64,000 nucleotides of DNA from Streptomyces sp. NBC_01591 (GCF_035918155.1 NZ_CP109328.1:496001-560000); one strand, 5' to 3'; positions 8,721 through 16,390 are shown, counted from the first letter of the stretch. Notes: generated from the letters alone by a model not told the origin. Made by a program: numbers and translations.

Positions 8721-9065
8721 ATGCACAGCACCTTGACGGCGCATGCCCGGTGTCTCTACGGAGATGAGTACCGACCCACGCAGGAGTGTGGCCTCGAACA
8801 CCGAGAACACTACTTCGTCGAGGAGTTGACCTTCGCCGACGCGGATTCGATCCTCGCCATGCTGCGTGAGCTGTGCCCGCACAGAGTTGATGGCCGCCTG
8901 CCGGTCTGGGTCCGCAACCTGTCCTATCGACTGGTGCTATTGCAGCGACCGGACGAACCGGCGCTGATGCGAGAGGCTGCCGAGAACCTGTGGCTGCACG
9001 GACCGGACTGGGACGACATCGCCACAGACCTGACGAGGCAGGCAGACGCTCTTGGCTCAGGCTGA
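8721..9065 (+). CDS. Hypothetical protein, 114 residues
   Basis: An intact frame from ATG 8721, with a weak CAGGA upstream, to 9065. The sequence has ordinary globular composition: a Cys/His-containing N-terminus (HARCLYGDEYRP), an acidic EELTFADADSIL segment, then VWVRNLSYRLVLLQRP and LWLHGPDWDDIATDL. It resembles small hypothetical proteins common in Streptomyces genomes, but I cannot assign a function. It begins just inside an 18-bp inverted-repeat end and its stop lies inside the hairpin shared with the convergent transposase remnant, so it may be passenger DNA of an insertion element. Confidence 0.6.
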   Translation: MHSTLTAHARCLYGDEYRPTQECGLEHREHYFVEELTFADADSILAMLRELCPHRVDGRLPVWVRNLSYRLVLLQRPDEPALMREAAENLWLHGPDWDDIATDLTRQADALGSG

Positions 9066-9080
9066 TCACAGCCTGAGCCA
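9053..9080. terminator. Bidirectional hairpin terminator
   Basis: Perfect 12-bp arms TGGCTCAGGCTG and CAGCCTGAGCCA around an ATCA loop. It covers the stop codons of both converging genes (hypothetical 8721-9065 and transposase remnant 9066-9449). Confidence 0.6.
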
Positions 9081-9449
9081 GAGGTGGATCGAGGCCACGG
9101 TGACCGTGCGGTGGAAGACATACGCGCACTTGTCACAGCGCGTGGCCACGGCTCGGGAGTGCTTCAGTCGGTTGATCGTGCGCTCGATCTCGTTCCGGCG
9201 CTTGTACATGCCCTTGTCGAAGCCGGCGGGCCTACCTCCTCGGCTGCCGCGGCGCTGGCGGTTGGCCCGCTGGTCCTTCGGCTCCGGGATGGTGTGCTTG
9301 ATCTGGCGCCTGCGTAGGTAGCGGCGGTTGCGGCGAGAGCTGTAGGCCTTGTCGCCGCCCAGGTGCTCAGGGCGGGTGCGCGGATGGCCACCGCCGGGGC
9401 GCTTGACCCGGATGCGTTCGAGGACGGGGACCAAACTGCGGGCTGTCAC
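9066..9449 (-). pseudogene. IS5-family transposase, C-terminal half only
   Basis: About 127 codons encode GGGHPRTRPEHLGGDKAYSS, then RRYLRRRQIKHTIPEPKDQ, RPAGFDKGMYKRRNEIERTI and NRLKHSRAVATRCDK. This is the standard C-terminal DDE region of IS5-group transposases, with the last catalytic Glu in RNEIERTIN. The N-terminal half, including the first catalytic Asp, is missing, and a Tn3 TnpA fragment lies immediately beyond. The element cannot be autonomous. Confidence 0.85.
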
Positions 9450-9490
9450 CCCACCGGCCCGGTGTGACCGTCCAACGCGAGGCGGTCATG

Positions 9491-9508
9491 TGATCCGCCG
9501 GACAGAAC
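9491..9508 (-). repeat. 18-bp inverted-repeat end, right copy
   Basis: TGATCCGCCGGACAGAAC, the exact reverse complement of 8682-8699. Identity with the third copy at 38050-38067 extends two bases further (CT). Confidence 0.6.
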
Positions 9509-9510
9509 CT

Positions 9511-9608
9511 CACGCCGGGGATGTGGCGGGCGGCTTCGTAGGGGCCCATGTTGGTGCCCTTGACGAAGGTGGTGATGACGTACCGGCCGATGGGGTCCTT
9601 CGGGCGAC
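9511..9608 (-). pseudogene. Tn3-family transposase (TnpA) internal fragment
   Basis: The minus strand reads PIGRYVITTFVKGTNMGPYE followed by AARHIPGV. This corresponds to the TnpA motif RYLLTTFCYGCNMGPTQTARSLxG. It directly follows the 18-bp repeat end at 9491-9508 and precedes the integrase remnant on the other strand. Confidence 0.65.
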
Positions 9609-9637
9609 TCGCATAGGATGCGATTTCCTGGCATCTG

Positions 9638-10054
9638 ATGCGAGTCACGGAGAGTGGTGAAGCGGTGGGGTTCAGCGGATCGATACCAGGGGCTGCGAGG
9701 TTGCACCTGGTCGACGGGGTCGCGTTGCCGCGGCCGGAAGAGCAGGTCTTCGCGGCGATGCTGACTGGGTTCGCCAACCGGCAGCTCGCTCGGAATCCGG
9801 CCCGGACGACCGTGGAGGGCCGGGAGAGCACGGTCAAGGCGTTCTCCGCCTACGTGAACACCTATCCCTGGCACCGGACGCTGGCGATGGTCGACGAGTG
9901 GCTCGGTGACCTGCGCTCACTGCGGGACCTGAAGCGCTCGACTATCCGCTCGTACTGGCCGTGCGAGCCTTCTGCCACTTCATCCCAAATCCGCTCTACG
10001 AGTGGACGGCGACCTGCGAAGAGCGGTTCGGTACCCACCCGGCAGAGTCTGCTT
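9638..10054 (+). pseudogene. Tyrosine recombinase (site-specific integrase), N-terminal fragment with frameshift
   Basis: The N-terminal core-binding (SAM-like) domain is recognisable: QVFAAMLTGFANRQLARN, TTVEGRESTVKAFSAYVNTY, WHRTLAMVDEWLGDLRSL and LKRSTIRSY. At about 9955 the frame shifts and the domain continues one frame over as LAVRAFCHFIPNPLYEWTA and CEERFGTHPAES before ending near 10054. The whole catalytic domain (R-H-R-Y) is absent. A 9-bp inverted repeat (GACTCGCAT at 9606, ATGCGAGTC at 9638) overlaps the start. It is evidence of a former integrative element. Confidence 0.7.
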
Positions 10055-10074
10055 CCCCGTGTGCTTTTGATTCC

Positions 10075-10227
10075 ATGGCGCTGAAAGTCGTTACGGAATT
10101 CTCCTCCTTCAGTGCCACTGCGGCCGACGAGGGACGGGCGTCATTTGCAAATACGATGGTGCAGTGCGGGCAAATGATGACATCGGCCTACGGTGCAAAA
10201 ATGTTTATGCGAGGGGTGCATCCATGA
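10075..10227 (+). CDS. Small 50-residue ORF coupled to a membrane protein
   Basis: ATG 10075 to TGA 10227 gives MALKVVTEFSSFSATAADEG and on to a C-terminus QMMTSAYGAKMFMRGVHP. Its TGA overlaps the ATG of the next gene (ATGA), implying translational coupling. No good ribosome-binding site precedes it and the reading frame continues upstream into the integrase debris, so this could equally be the surviving 3' end of a larger gene. It belongs to a visibly lower-GC islet (10.07-10.55 kb). No homology recognised. Confidence 0.4.
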   Translation: MALKVVTEFSSFSATAADEGRASFANTMVQCGQMMTSAYGAKMFMRGVHP

Positions 10228-10547
10228 AGTTTGCTGTCATTATTTCCGTTATTCTCGTCGTGGGCAGCATTGCCTATATCGTTCATCTTTTTAACCGCGA
10301 CCATAGGATCCGGTCGCAGGGGCGGGATCTTCGGGCCCTGGTGGAGGATGTTCGTTACATCAGCTCAAACGATGGCGGGAGCGCCAACATAAAATACCGG
10401 CTTTCGTGGTGCGAGGGCGGCGTAACCAGACATGTGGAAGGAAGGGATACCATTCCCGCCTTTTACTCATCAAAGGTACAGAAAGGCTGTGAGGTTGATA
10501 TCACGTACTTGGATGATGACCACATTTTGTTTGTTTTTGATAAGTAG
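10224..10547 (+). CDS. Small membrane-anchored protein (DUF3592-like topology)
   Basis: 107 residues from ATG 10224, preceded by GAGGGGTG. One N-terminal transmembrane helix (FAVIISVILVVGSIAYIVHL) is followed by a basic turn and a beta-rich soluble part: RALVEDVRYISSNDGGSANI, KYRLSWCEGG, and a C-terminus VDITYLDDDHILFVFDK. This helix-plus-beta layout with a terminal VxxYLxxD resembles DUF3592 proteins; the assignment is tentative. Codon use is AT-richer than the neighbours, including AAA, TTT and ATA codons, which suggests recent acquisition. Coupled by ATGA to the small ORF upstream. Confidence 0.6.
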   Translation: MKFAVIISVILVVGSIAYIVHLFNRDHRIRSQGRDLRALVEDVRYISSNDGGSANIKYRLSWCEGGVTRHVEGRDTIPAFYSSKVQKGCEVDITYLDDDHILFVFDK

Positions 10548-11079
10548 ATAATGCAGGAACGGGTGGGTGGAGTGATGCTCCAGGGCAACAACGCTTCCTG
10601 GAAAGCGCTGAAAAATCACGCTTGAAGCACCGGAGTCGCGATCGAGGGCGAGGATGTGCGCGCGACCTCGCCGCCCAGCTCGATGAACTGGCCGACTTGC
10701 CCGTCGGCGACGGTGGTACGGCCGTGATCGGCAGAAGATCGCGCTGCGGGACTGCCCGGACCCCGCAGAGCCTTCAAGAACCCTTTCAAGAAACCCTTCA
10801 AGAACCAAGCGCATTCAACGGCTTGAAGTCGAAACCGCTCAGGAGACTCGTCTCTCTTCACCCAATGTGTCAGGGACGCGCTCGACGTACCGCGCCGATA
10901 ACCGCCCCCCCGCAGGGCAGGGGACACCAGCCGGACCTCGACCACCGCGTCGCGGTTCCGGCCGCGATGACGCACACCAGAGCAAGGAGTGCGTCGACGG
11001 ACAAGGCGGTGAGTCTGCGCATCTCTGTGCTTGCCGGAAGTCCTCTGCGAATGGACCTGCTCCGTGACAGAGTGCTGTG
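10548..11079. other. Non-coding stretch
   Basis: About 530 bases without a convincing gene. There are three imperfect copies of a CCTTCAAGAAcCC-type motif at 10770-10806, and the remaining frames have no recognisable protein motif. The GC content returns here from the low-GC islet to the surrounding level. Confidence 0.4.
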
Positions 11080-12090
11080 ATGACCATGGTGACGGTGGAG
11101 CCTTTCCTGCCGCGGCACGCGGCCGCAGTTGATCTCGCTGCCTGGTGTGCGGTGTTCAGCGACGGCTACAGGGATTCGTCCGGAAGCACGGTCCCGCAAT
11201 CTGCTCTGGCCGAGCGGCTCCTGGCTGAGGAGCCACCGGCGATGCGCTGGGCCGCTCGCGCCGGTTCCGGCGACGCGGTCAGCGGGGTCGCGCAGTTGCG
11301 GTCGCAGCCGCACCAGCCAGGTACTGGTTTCCTCCGCTTGTTCGTTGCGCCGTCGACCCGCCGTAACGGCATCGGCTCCGCGCTGCTCTTCGAAGCCATG
11401 CGGACTGCTGATGAGGCCGGGATGGACCGGCTGCAAAGCACGGTGCTGGCTGGTGCCACCGGAGAGTCCTTCGCTCGCACCGTTCCCGGTCTACGCGTCG
11501 TGCTGCGCCTGGAACTTCAAGAACAGCGGCTCGACCAGGAGTGGGTGCTGGCACGCTGCCGGGAACTGGTGGCGCGCCGGCCTTCCGCCTACCGGCTGGT
11601 GCACTGGATCGGACCGGCGCCCGAGCAGCTGGCTGCCTCTTTCGGGCGGGTGATGGGCCATGTGCTGGATGCCCCGGGCGCCGCGCTGCAGATGTCGTCC
11701 CGGACGTGGGATACCGCTGCGGTACGCGCATGGGAGGCGACGATGATCACAGGTGGTGAGCAACTGTTGGTGAGCGCTGCCGTGCACTCGGCCTCCGGCG
11801 AGGTCGTCGCTGCCACAGTGGCCACCGTCCCGGCGAGCGGCGGCCCCGTGGCAGACCAGCACGACACCGCCGTCCTCCCCGAGCATCGACGACAAGGACT
11901 GGCTCGATGGATCAAGGCTGAACAAGCCATCCGGTTCCACGAGCACTTCCCTGGAGTCCGTGCCGTCGTCTCGACCGTCAACCAGGAGAACCTGCCCATG
12001 ACAGCGGTGAACCGATTGCTCGGATACCGGCCGCTTTCCGGAAGACTGCTGGTGGAAGCACCGGTAGTGGCTGGACATGCCGGCCCGTGA
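11080..12090 (+). CDS. GNAT family N-acetyltransferase, two-domain
   Basis: 336 residues, double the single-domain GNAT length, with two acetyltransferase folds as in mycothiol-synthase-like proteins. The N-terminal domain has the acetyl-CoA motif FLRLFVAPSTRRNGIGSALL (Arg/Gly loop). The C-terminal domain has DTAVLPEHRRQGLARWIKAE and VVSTVNQENLPMTAVNRLLG, the usual motif B ending YRPL. ATG 11080 is chosen, with GTG 11077 as alternative. It stands alone, so the acceptor substrate is unknown; antibiotic modification or small-molecule acetylation are both possible. Confidence 0.8.
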   Translation: MTMVTVEPFLPRHAAAVDLAAWCAVFSDGYRDSSGSTVPQSALAERLLAEEPPAMRWAARAGSGDAVSGVAQLRSQPHQPGTGFLRLFVAPSTRRNGIGSALLFEAMRTADEAGMDRLQSTVLAGATGESFARTVPGLRVVLRLELQEQRLDQEWVLARCRELVARRPSAYRLVHWIGPAPEQLAASFGRVMGHVLDAPGAALQMSSRTWDTAAVRAWEATMITGGEQLLVSAAVHSASGEVVAATVATVPASGGPVADQHDTAVLPEHRRQGLARWIKAEQAIRFHEHFPGVRAVVSTVNQENLPMTAVNRLLGYRPLSGRLLVEAPVVAGHAGP

Positions 12091-12373
12091 TCGAGATTTG
12101 TCGACTTGCCGGCGGCGTCACCACGCACGCCGCCGGAGAGGCGCTTGTGACTTCCTGGGAGCTTGGTCCAGACGCCCTGTCACTGTCTTGTCCACCTGCC
12201 CGGCTGGTGCGTGCCACCCCCGGAACGGACTCGCGAGGACGGACACAACAAACATGACGTACGACAGCCGTGAGATCACCTGCGGAGTCGACACCCGCGC
12301 CTGACGCACGATGCCGCGGTGATCGATTCCGTGGGCACCGACGCCGCGGCACCGGGCCAGTCACCGACCCTGT

Positions 12374-12772
12374 TCAGGCGGATTCGAGGATCGGGCGGAT
12401 CTCGATCGTCTCCGGGGTGGGCAGCCCCTTGGCGGTGACCATCGCGCCGGCCGCGATGATGGCGCCGTCGCCGATCCGTACGCCGGGCATGACGGTTGCC
12501 TGGTAGCCGAACCAGATGTCGTTGCCGACGACCGTGTCGCCGCGGCTGGGCATGGCGGTGACGATGTCCAGGGTCTGCTCGGCCCACCGGCCGCCGAACA
12601 TGGTGAACGGGAACGTGGACACACCCATCGCCGGATGCTCGGCACCGGCCATCAGGAACCTGGTTCCCGAGGCGATCGCGCAATACCTGCCGGTGATCAA
12701 AACGCTCCGGCCCGTTGGCGTAGAGCACATTCCGGTGCTCGAAGTCCGTCCGGGTTGCGGGATGTCGCACAC
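12374..12772 (-). pseudogene. CatB/Vat-type hexapeptide O-acetyltransferase, broken
   Basis: Left-handed beta-helix acetyltransferase of the streptogramin/chloramphenicol type. [15 protein letters not shown] is encoded in one frame, then after a shift near 12695 [20 protein letters not shown], then [19 protein letters not shown] and [20 protein letters not shown] (hexapeptide repeats), [20 protein letters not shown]. The catalytic His of AEHP is present. The N-terminal third and the C-terminal NPAR... tail are missing, and the frame is broken. The family inactivates virginiamycin-type drugs; this copy is a remnant. Confidence 0.75.
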
Positions 12773-12828
12773 GGTCCGGGCCGTGTGTTGCCGAGCCAGG
12801 GCCCGGGTTTACCTGACGCGGTGGGGTG

Positions 12829-13227
12829 TCAGGCGTTCTCGTGTCCGGACGGGGCGACCCACTCGACGAATTGGACGATCACGCCGTTGGGGTCGGTGAC
12901 CTGGAAGAGGCGTTCACCCCAGGGCTCCTCGCGCAGCGGCATGGTGATCTCGACACCCTCGGCGCGCAGCCGCTTCTCCTCGTTCTCGATGCCGGTGCTC
13001 GTGAAGGCGAGGATCAGGCCGGAGGCGTGCTGGTCGCGCTGGTCGGCCGGCAGCACCTCGGTGCCGCGTGCGAGCAGGACGATGTCCACTGCGGCGTCGT
13101 CGCGTGACAGGGAGGCGAATCCATCGGCGGCGGCCTGCTCGCCGTAGCCGAGGTGGGTGGTGAAGAACCGCTGGGACGCGGCGACGTCGTCGACGGTGAG
13201 CGAGACGGTGGACGCGGTGATCTGCAA
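12829..13227 (-). CDS. VOC (glyoxalase/bleomycin-resistance fold) family protein
   Basis: 132 residues, normal for a single-chain VOC protein. The paired beta-alpha-beta-beta-beta modules are visible: ITASTVSLTVDDVAASQRFF, then the second module with LILAFTSTGIENEEKRLRAE, PWGERLFQVTDPNGVIVQFV and EWV, the last Glu being a possible metal ligand. AGGAG seven bases before TTG 13227 argues for that start; an ATG at 13242 would place the ribosome-binding site inside the gene. It lies downstream of the sigma-factor gene but is separated by a strong hairpin, so it is probably transcribed separately. Function unknown. Confidence 0.8.
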   Translation of the reverse strand: MQITASTVSLTVDDVAASQRFFTTHLGYGEQAAADGFASLSRDDAAVDIVLLARGTEVLPADQRDQHASGLILAFTSTGIENEEKRLRAEGVEITMPLREEPWGERLFQVTDPNGVIVQFVEWVAPSGHENA

Positions 13228-13438
13228 GACGGTTCTCCTCATGGCTTCGGGGAGCCCGTCGCCACCAAGTCGGCGAGGCGGTCGGGCGTGGTCGTCGGTG
13301 TGGTTGTGGGTGTGGCTCAGTAGCCGCCGCGGCGCGGCAGGCTGTGGACGGGCGGGGCAATGCGCCGGGCCGCGGGCGGCTGCCATCCGGGCGAGCAGCC
13401 GCCCGTCACGGCGACGCGACGCAGGGCTCGGTGCGGAG

Positions 13439-13519
13439 CTATGGCCGTCGGACCCGGTCAGGGCCTCGCCCGAGGTCGACGGTGAGGGCGGAGGCTGCGG
13501 TGCGGTTGAGCTCGGGCAT
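13439..13519 (-). CDS. Candidate 26-residue peptide with strong ribosome-binding site
   Basis: GAGGAG six bases before ATG 13519 opens MPELNRTAASALTVDLGRGP and ends six residues later at TAG 13439-13441. It sits in the 400-base gap between the sigma-factor gene and the VOC gene on the same strand. It could be a leader peptide, a small protein or a fragment of a decayed gene. There is no homology to support it beyond the ribosome-binding site. Confidence 0.25.
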   Translation of the reverse strand: MPELNRTAASALTVDLGRGPDRVRRP

Positions 13520-13633
13520 GGACTCTCCTCTTCGCACACCGGGATCTCCTGGGAACACCAGCCGCAGGGACTCGGCTTGGCTCGGGTATGACCTGCCTGC
13601 GCCGTCCGGCCGAGTGGACCGAGGCCGGTGTGT

Positions 13634-13680
13634 GGGTCTTTCGTCTGGATCAGGCCGGGCTCGATCCAGACGAAAGACCC
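13634..13680. terminator. 18-bp perfect hairpin overlapping the sigma-factor 3' end
   Basis: GGGTCTTTCGTCTGGATC (13634-13651) and its exact complement (13663-13680) with an 11-base loop. The stop codon of the minus-strand sigma-factor gene lies at the stem base on the loop side, so the last codons are encoded inside the stem. Confidence 0.65.
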
Positions 13681-14588
13681 TGGCCCTCCCGTGCCCACGG
13701 CCGCAGCTTCTCCGGGTTGCGGACCGCCCAGATCCGGGTGACGCGCCCGTCGGAGACGTCGAACGAGGCCACGGTCATGACGACGCCGGCACGCTGGGCC
13801 ACCAGGCCCGGCACACCGTTGACCGACCGCTCCAGGAGTTCGAGCCCCGGAGCCTTATCGGCAATGGCGACCATGTACTGGGCGATGCGCGCGCTGCCCT
13901 CGACCGGGCGCAGGACGGTGCCGACCATGCCGCCGCCGTCGGCGGTCATCACGGCAGCCGGGTCGAGGAGACCGACGAGGGCCGCGATGTCCTTGGTCTC
14001 CCAGGCCTCTTTGACGCGCCTCACCACGTCGGTCCGGCCGGTCGTCGGCACCGGAGCGCGCGCGACGTCCACCCGCCGCCGGGCGGAGGCCGCCAACTGC
14101 TTGCAGGCTGCAGGGGTGCGGCCGAGAACGCCGGCAATCTCGGCGAACGGGTACCGGAAGACGTCGTGCAGGACGAACGCCACCCGCTCCGCGGGCGTCA
14201 TCGACTCCAGGACGACAAGGAAGGCCATGGCCACCGACTCGTCCATGACGATCTGGTCTGCAGGGCCGGTGGGGCCGGCGCCGCCCGCAAGGTCCCACTC
14301 TGCGCGGTCGGGCAGCGGCTCGGGCAGCCACGCGCCGACATAGCGTTCACGGCGGGCCCGCGCCGAGCCGAGCAGGTCCAGGCAGATGCGGCTGGTCACC
14401 GTCGTCAGCCAGGCGCCGGGGGACAGGATTTCCTCCCGTCGGCTCCGTGACAGCCCGTACCAGCGTGCGTAGGCGTCCTGTACGGCGTCCTCGGCCTCGG
14501 TCACCGAACCGAGCAACCGGTAAGCGACATTGATCAGTTGGCGTCGCTCGCCGGCTATCTCATCTGTGCTGGTCCCGACAGTCCCCAT
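13650..14588 (-). CDS. sigJ: ECF RNA polymerase sigma factor, SigJ type with SnoaL-like C-terminus
   Basis: 312 residues, the length of ECF41/SigJ-type factors. Region 2 is seen at about residues 15-80 (YRLLGSVTEAEDAVQDAYAR, AWLTTVTSRICLDLL). Region 4 is at about 110-165 (AFVLHDVFRYPFAEIAGVLG, RTPAACKQLAASARRR). The C-terminal 120 residues form a SnoaL/NTF2-like domain (VKEAWETKDIAALVGLLDPA, VMTADGGG, GVVMTVASFDV), which in this class modulates activity in place of a separate anti-sigma factor. ATG 14588 begins MGTVGTSTDEIAGERR. Divergent from the small membrane protein at 14688, often its genomic neighbour. Confidence 0.88.
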   Translation of the reverse strand: MGTVGTSTDEIAGERRQLINVAYRLLGSVTEAEDAVQDAYARWYGLSRSRREEILSPGAWLTTVTSRICLDLLGSARARRERYVGAWLPEPLPDRAEWDLAGGAGPTGPADQIVMDESVAMAFLVVLESMTPAERVAFVLHDVFRYPFAEIAGVLGRTPAACKQLAASARRRVDVARAPVPTTGRTDVVRRVKEAWETKDIAALVGLLDPAAVMTADGGGMVGTVLRPVEGSARIAQYMVAIADKAPGLELLERSVNGVPGLVAQRAGVVMTVASFDVSDGRVTRIWAVRNPEKLRPWAREGQGLSSGSSPA

Positions 14589-14687
14589 GCTTCCGGCCGC
14601 CCCCGCCTTACCTTTCGCAGGCCCGCGTCGTCGGGCTGGTGAGACCTTATCGATCCACTGCCCGAGGGCGGAAAAGGGGACTGTGAC

Positions 14688-15068
14688 ATGGCCACTCAGG
14701 TGACGGCGACGGCGACGGCGAGCGCACAGCGCAGATCCTCGTTCCTGCAGGTCGCGATCGCCCTGCAGACCCTGACCATCTTCCTTCAGGCGGTCTCCGC
14801 CGGACTGCTGCTGACCTCGTCCTACGGAGAGACGTTGCACAGTGTCGGAGCCCGTGTGATGTACGGGGCCTCGATGCTGTACGTGCTCGCGGCGGTGCTG
14901 GCGTGGAAGCCGGGCGGCGGCTCACCCCGGCCTGTCTGGCATGCGTCAGGTTTCCTCGTACTCGCCTCGGTCCAGGTCGTGCTCGGCATCGCGCACGTCC
15001 CGTCGGTCCATCTCCCCCTGGGTGTCCTGATGTTCGGTCTGAGTGTGCTGGCGCTGGCCCGGCGCTGA
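14688..15068 (+). CDS. Small four-helix integral membrane protein
   Basis: 126 residues from ATG 14688. Four hydrophobic segments can be seen: LQTLTIFLQAVSAGLLLTSS, VMYGASMLYVLAAVLAW, GFLVLASVQVVLGIAHV and LGVLMFGLSVLALARR, joined by short polar loops. No catalytic motif. Ninety-nine bases separate its start from that of the divergent SigJ-type sigma factor, so it may be a target of that factor or its sensor. Function unknown. Confidence 0.7.
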   Translation: MATQVTATATASAQRRSSFLQVAIALQTLTIFLQAVSAGLLLTSSYGETLHSVGARVMYGASMLYVLAAVLAWKPGGGSPRPVWHASGFLVLASVQVVLGIAHVPSVHLPLGVLMFGLSVLALARR

Positions 15069-15118
15069 GGTCCGGTACGGGGCCGCCGGGATCAGCCAGA
15101 CCGCTTCTTGCGAATCAT

Positions 15119-15259
15119 CTGATCGTCGGTCCGGGTGCGTTGTTGACTGATGCCCAGTGGGCACGGATCGAGCCGTTGCTCCAACGCATGGCCGATTCCC
15201 CGGACCATCGCCGCCCGCGCGGCACGAGCCGATGTCGACCAGCGGGGAAGACTCCGTGA
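15119..15259 (+). pseudogene. IS5-type transposase N-terminal fragment
   Basis: The stretch GALLTDAQWARIEPLLQRMA followed by DSPDHRRPRG matches the N-terminus of IS5-family transposases (LTDAQWARIEPLLP). It ends after about 45 codons, right against the 3' end of the MarR-like gene on the other strand, which it appears to have truncated. Confidence 0.7.
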
Positions 15260-15263
15260 ACCG

Positions 15264-15632
15264 TCAGCCGCGACGGGGGCCGGGCTCGTGGCCGCGGGCC
15301 TGTTCCCCCTCCTCGGTGAGCCACAGCTTGTTCTCGGCGTCCCGGGCCAACCAGCCGCGCTCCACGAGCACTTCGGCCTCCGCCGCCAGGTCGTCTTCGG
15401 GCCGGATATCGGAGTTCATGGCCTCCCGGAGCTCGGGGAGGGTCCTCCCCTCGCCGTCGGGCGAGATGTCGTTCTCCGACAGGTTGCGCAGCAGCCAGAA
15501 CTGGGGCTGGGCACAGCCCTTTTCGACCTGCCGGGCCCGGGTGTACGCGATGAGCGCCGCGTAGGCGACACCGGTCCAGTATGCGGCGGGTTGTCCGGCG
15601 AGTTCGGCATCGGACAGCTGCTGGGTCGTCAT
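15264..15632 (-). CDS. MarR-like winged-helix regulator, probably 3' truncated
   Basis: 122 residues from ATG 15632, with a MarR-like core: an N-terminal helix (LSDAELAGQPAAYWTGVAYA), a conserved FWLLRNLSEND segment, recognition-helix region LREAMNSDIRPEDDLAAEAE, then VLVERGWLAR and the wing NKLWLTEEGEQARG. Homologues continue past TEEGExAR with a long C-terminal dimerisation helix; here the frame stops within ten residues, beside an IS5 fragment. The protein may therefore lack its dimer helix. Upstream lies an unusual SoxR-type promoter (15696-15726). Whether it still binds DNA is doubtful. Confidence 0.65.
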   Translation of the reverse strand: MTTQQLSDAELAGQPAAYWTGVAYAALIAYTRARQVEKGCAQPQFWLLRNLSENDISPDGEGRTLPELREAMNSDIRPEDDLAAEAEVLVERGWLARDAENKLWLTEEGEQARGHEPGPRRG

Positions 15633-15695
15633 GGGGTGTCCCTCTTGGTGCTTCGGTGCGGAGTGGAGCCTGCGCACCGTGCAGGTCATGCGGAG

Positions 15696-15726
15696 ACCGT
15701 AAGACCTCAAGTGTGGTTGAGGGCAA
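15696..15726 (-). promoter_or_regulatory. MerR/SoxR-type promoter with 19-bp spacer
   Basis: On the minus strand: TTGCCC, 19 bases, TACGGT. The spacer overlaps the perfect 18-bp dyad CCTCAAGTGTGGTTGAGG (15705-15722), which matches the classical SoxR box CCTCAAGTTAACTTGAGG at about 15 of 18 positions. The over-long spacer is diagnostic of promoters untwisted by MerR-family activators. It points at the MarR-like gene (15264-15632). Confidence 0.65.
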
Positions 15727-15778
15727 GTGGGTGATCGCTCCGTAGAATCATGGCAAAGTCGGAGCAGAGGGAGGTCAA

Positions 15779-16210
15779 ATGGCAGGACGGCGCAAGGACA
15801 GCAGGGACGGAAGGGACGGCAGCCGGAAGGAGAACTGCGGCGACGCGTGCGCCGACAGCTGCTTCTGGGGCCGTACGTGCTGCCCCGACATGTGGCTCGT
15901 CTCCCTCCTCCTGGTTGTCCTGCCCCGGGCGGCAGGGCCCTTGAGGCCCGCTGGTGATGATCCGGCGGCGCCCCGCCCGGTCGGCCGGGCGGCGGGCGCG
16001 CTGTATGAGGTCGTCCGGCGTTACCGGACGAAGGCCAGTCCACTGCTGCCCGCGTGCTGCCCGTACACGCCGAGCTGCTCCACGTACGCCGTCAAGGCGC
16101 TGCACCGGCATGGTGCGTTGCGTGGTGGCCGGCTGGTTCTGGGGCGCCTTCTGCGGTGCCGGCCGGGAGCTGCCCGACGGCGGGGGTTCCACGACCCGGT
16201 GCCCGGCTGA
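15779..16210 (+). CDS. yidD: YidD-family membrane protein insertion efficiency factor
   Basis: 143 residues with ATG 15779 behind AGAGGGAGG. The YidD core is at the C-terminal half: LYEVVRRYRTKASPLLPACC, then CPYTPSCSTYAVKALHRHGA with the conserved Cys-x-PSCSxYA motif and basic tail LLRCRPGAARRRGFHDPVP. The N-terminal 60 residues form an unusual Lys/Arg- and Cys-rich stretch (DACADSCFWGRTCCPD) and a hydrophobic segment (WLVSLLLVVLP). YidD helps YidC/Sec insert inner-membrane proteins. The normal genomic copy sits with rpmH-rnpA-yidC; this is a solitary accessory paralogue. Confidence 0.8.
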   Translation: MAGRRKDSRDGRDGSRKENCGDACADSCFWGRTCCPDMWLVSLLLVVLPRAAGPLRPAGDDPAAPRPVGRAAGALYEVVRRYRTKASPLLPACCPYTPSCSTYAVKALHRHGALRGGRLVLGRLLRCRPGAARRRGFHDPVPG

Positions 16211-16309
16211 CGGGACGGGATGTGAGAAGGGGCCTGACCAAGGGGTGTCCCGCATGTCACCGCCAGCGGGTGGGCCGATCCCAGGAAGTTGCGCGGCGAC
16301 TCCCTGGAA

Positions 16310-16351
16310 CCGCCGAACGCCGAACGCCGACCGCCGAACGCCGAACGCCGG
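16310..16351. repeat. 21-bp direct tandem repeat
   Basis: Two copies of CCGCCGAACGCCGAACGCCG plus one base, at 16310-16330 and 16331-16351, differing only at the last base (A/G). Each contains an internal 7-bp repeat. It lies between yidD and the 3' end of the MerR gene. Confidence 0.7.
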
Positions 16352-16390
16352 CCGCCGCGCTCGCCGCCCAGGAGCGAGGAGTCGGATGAA

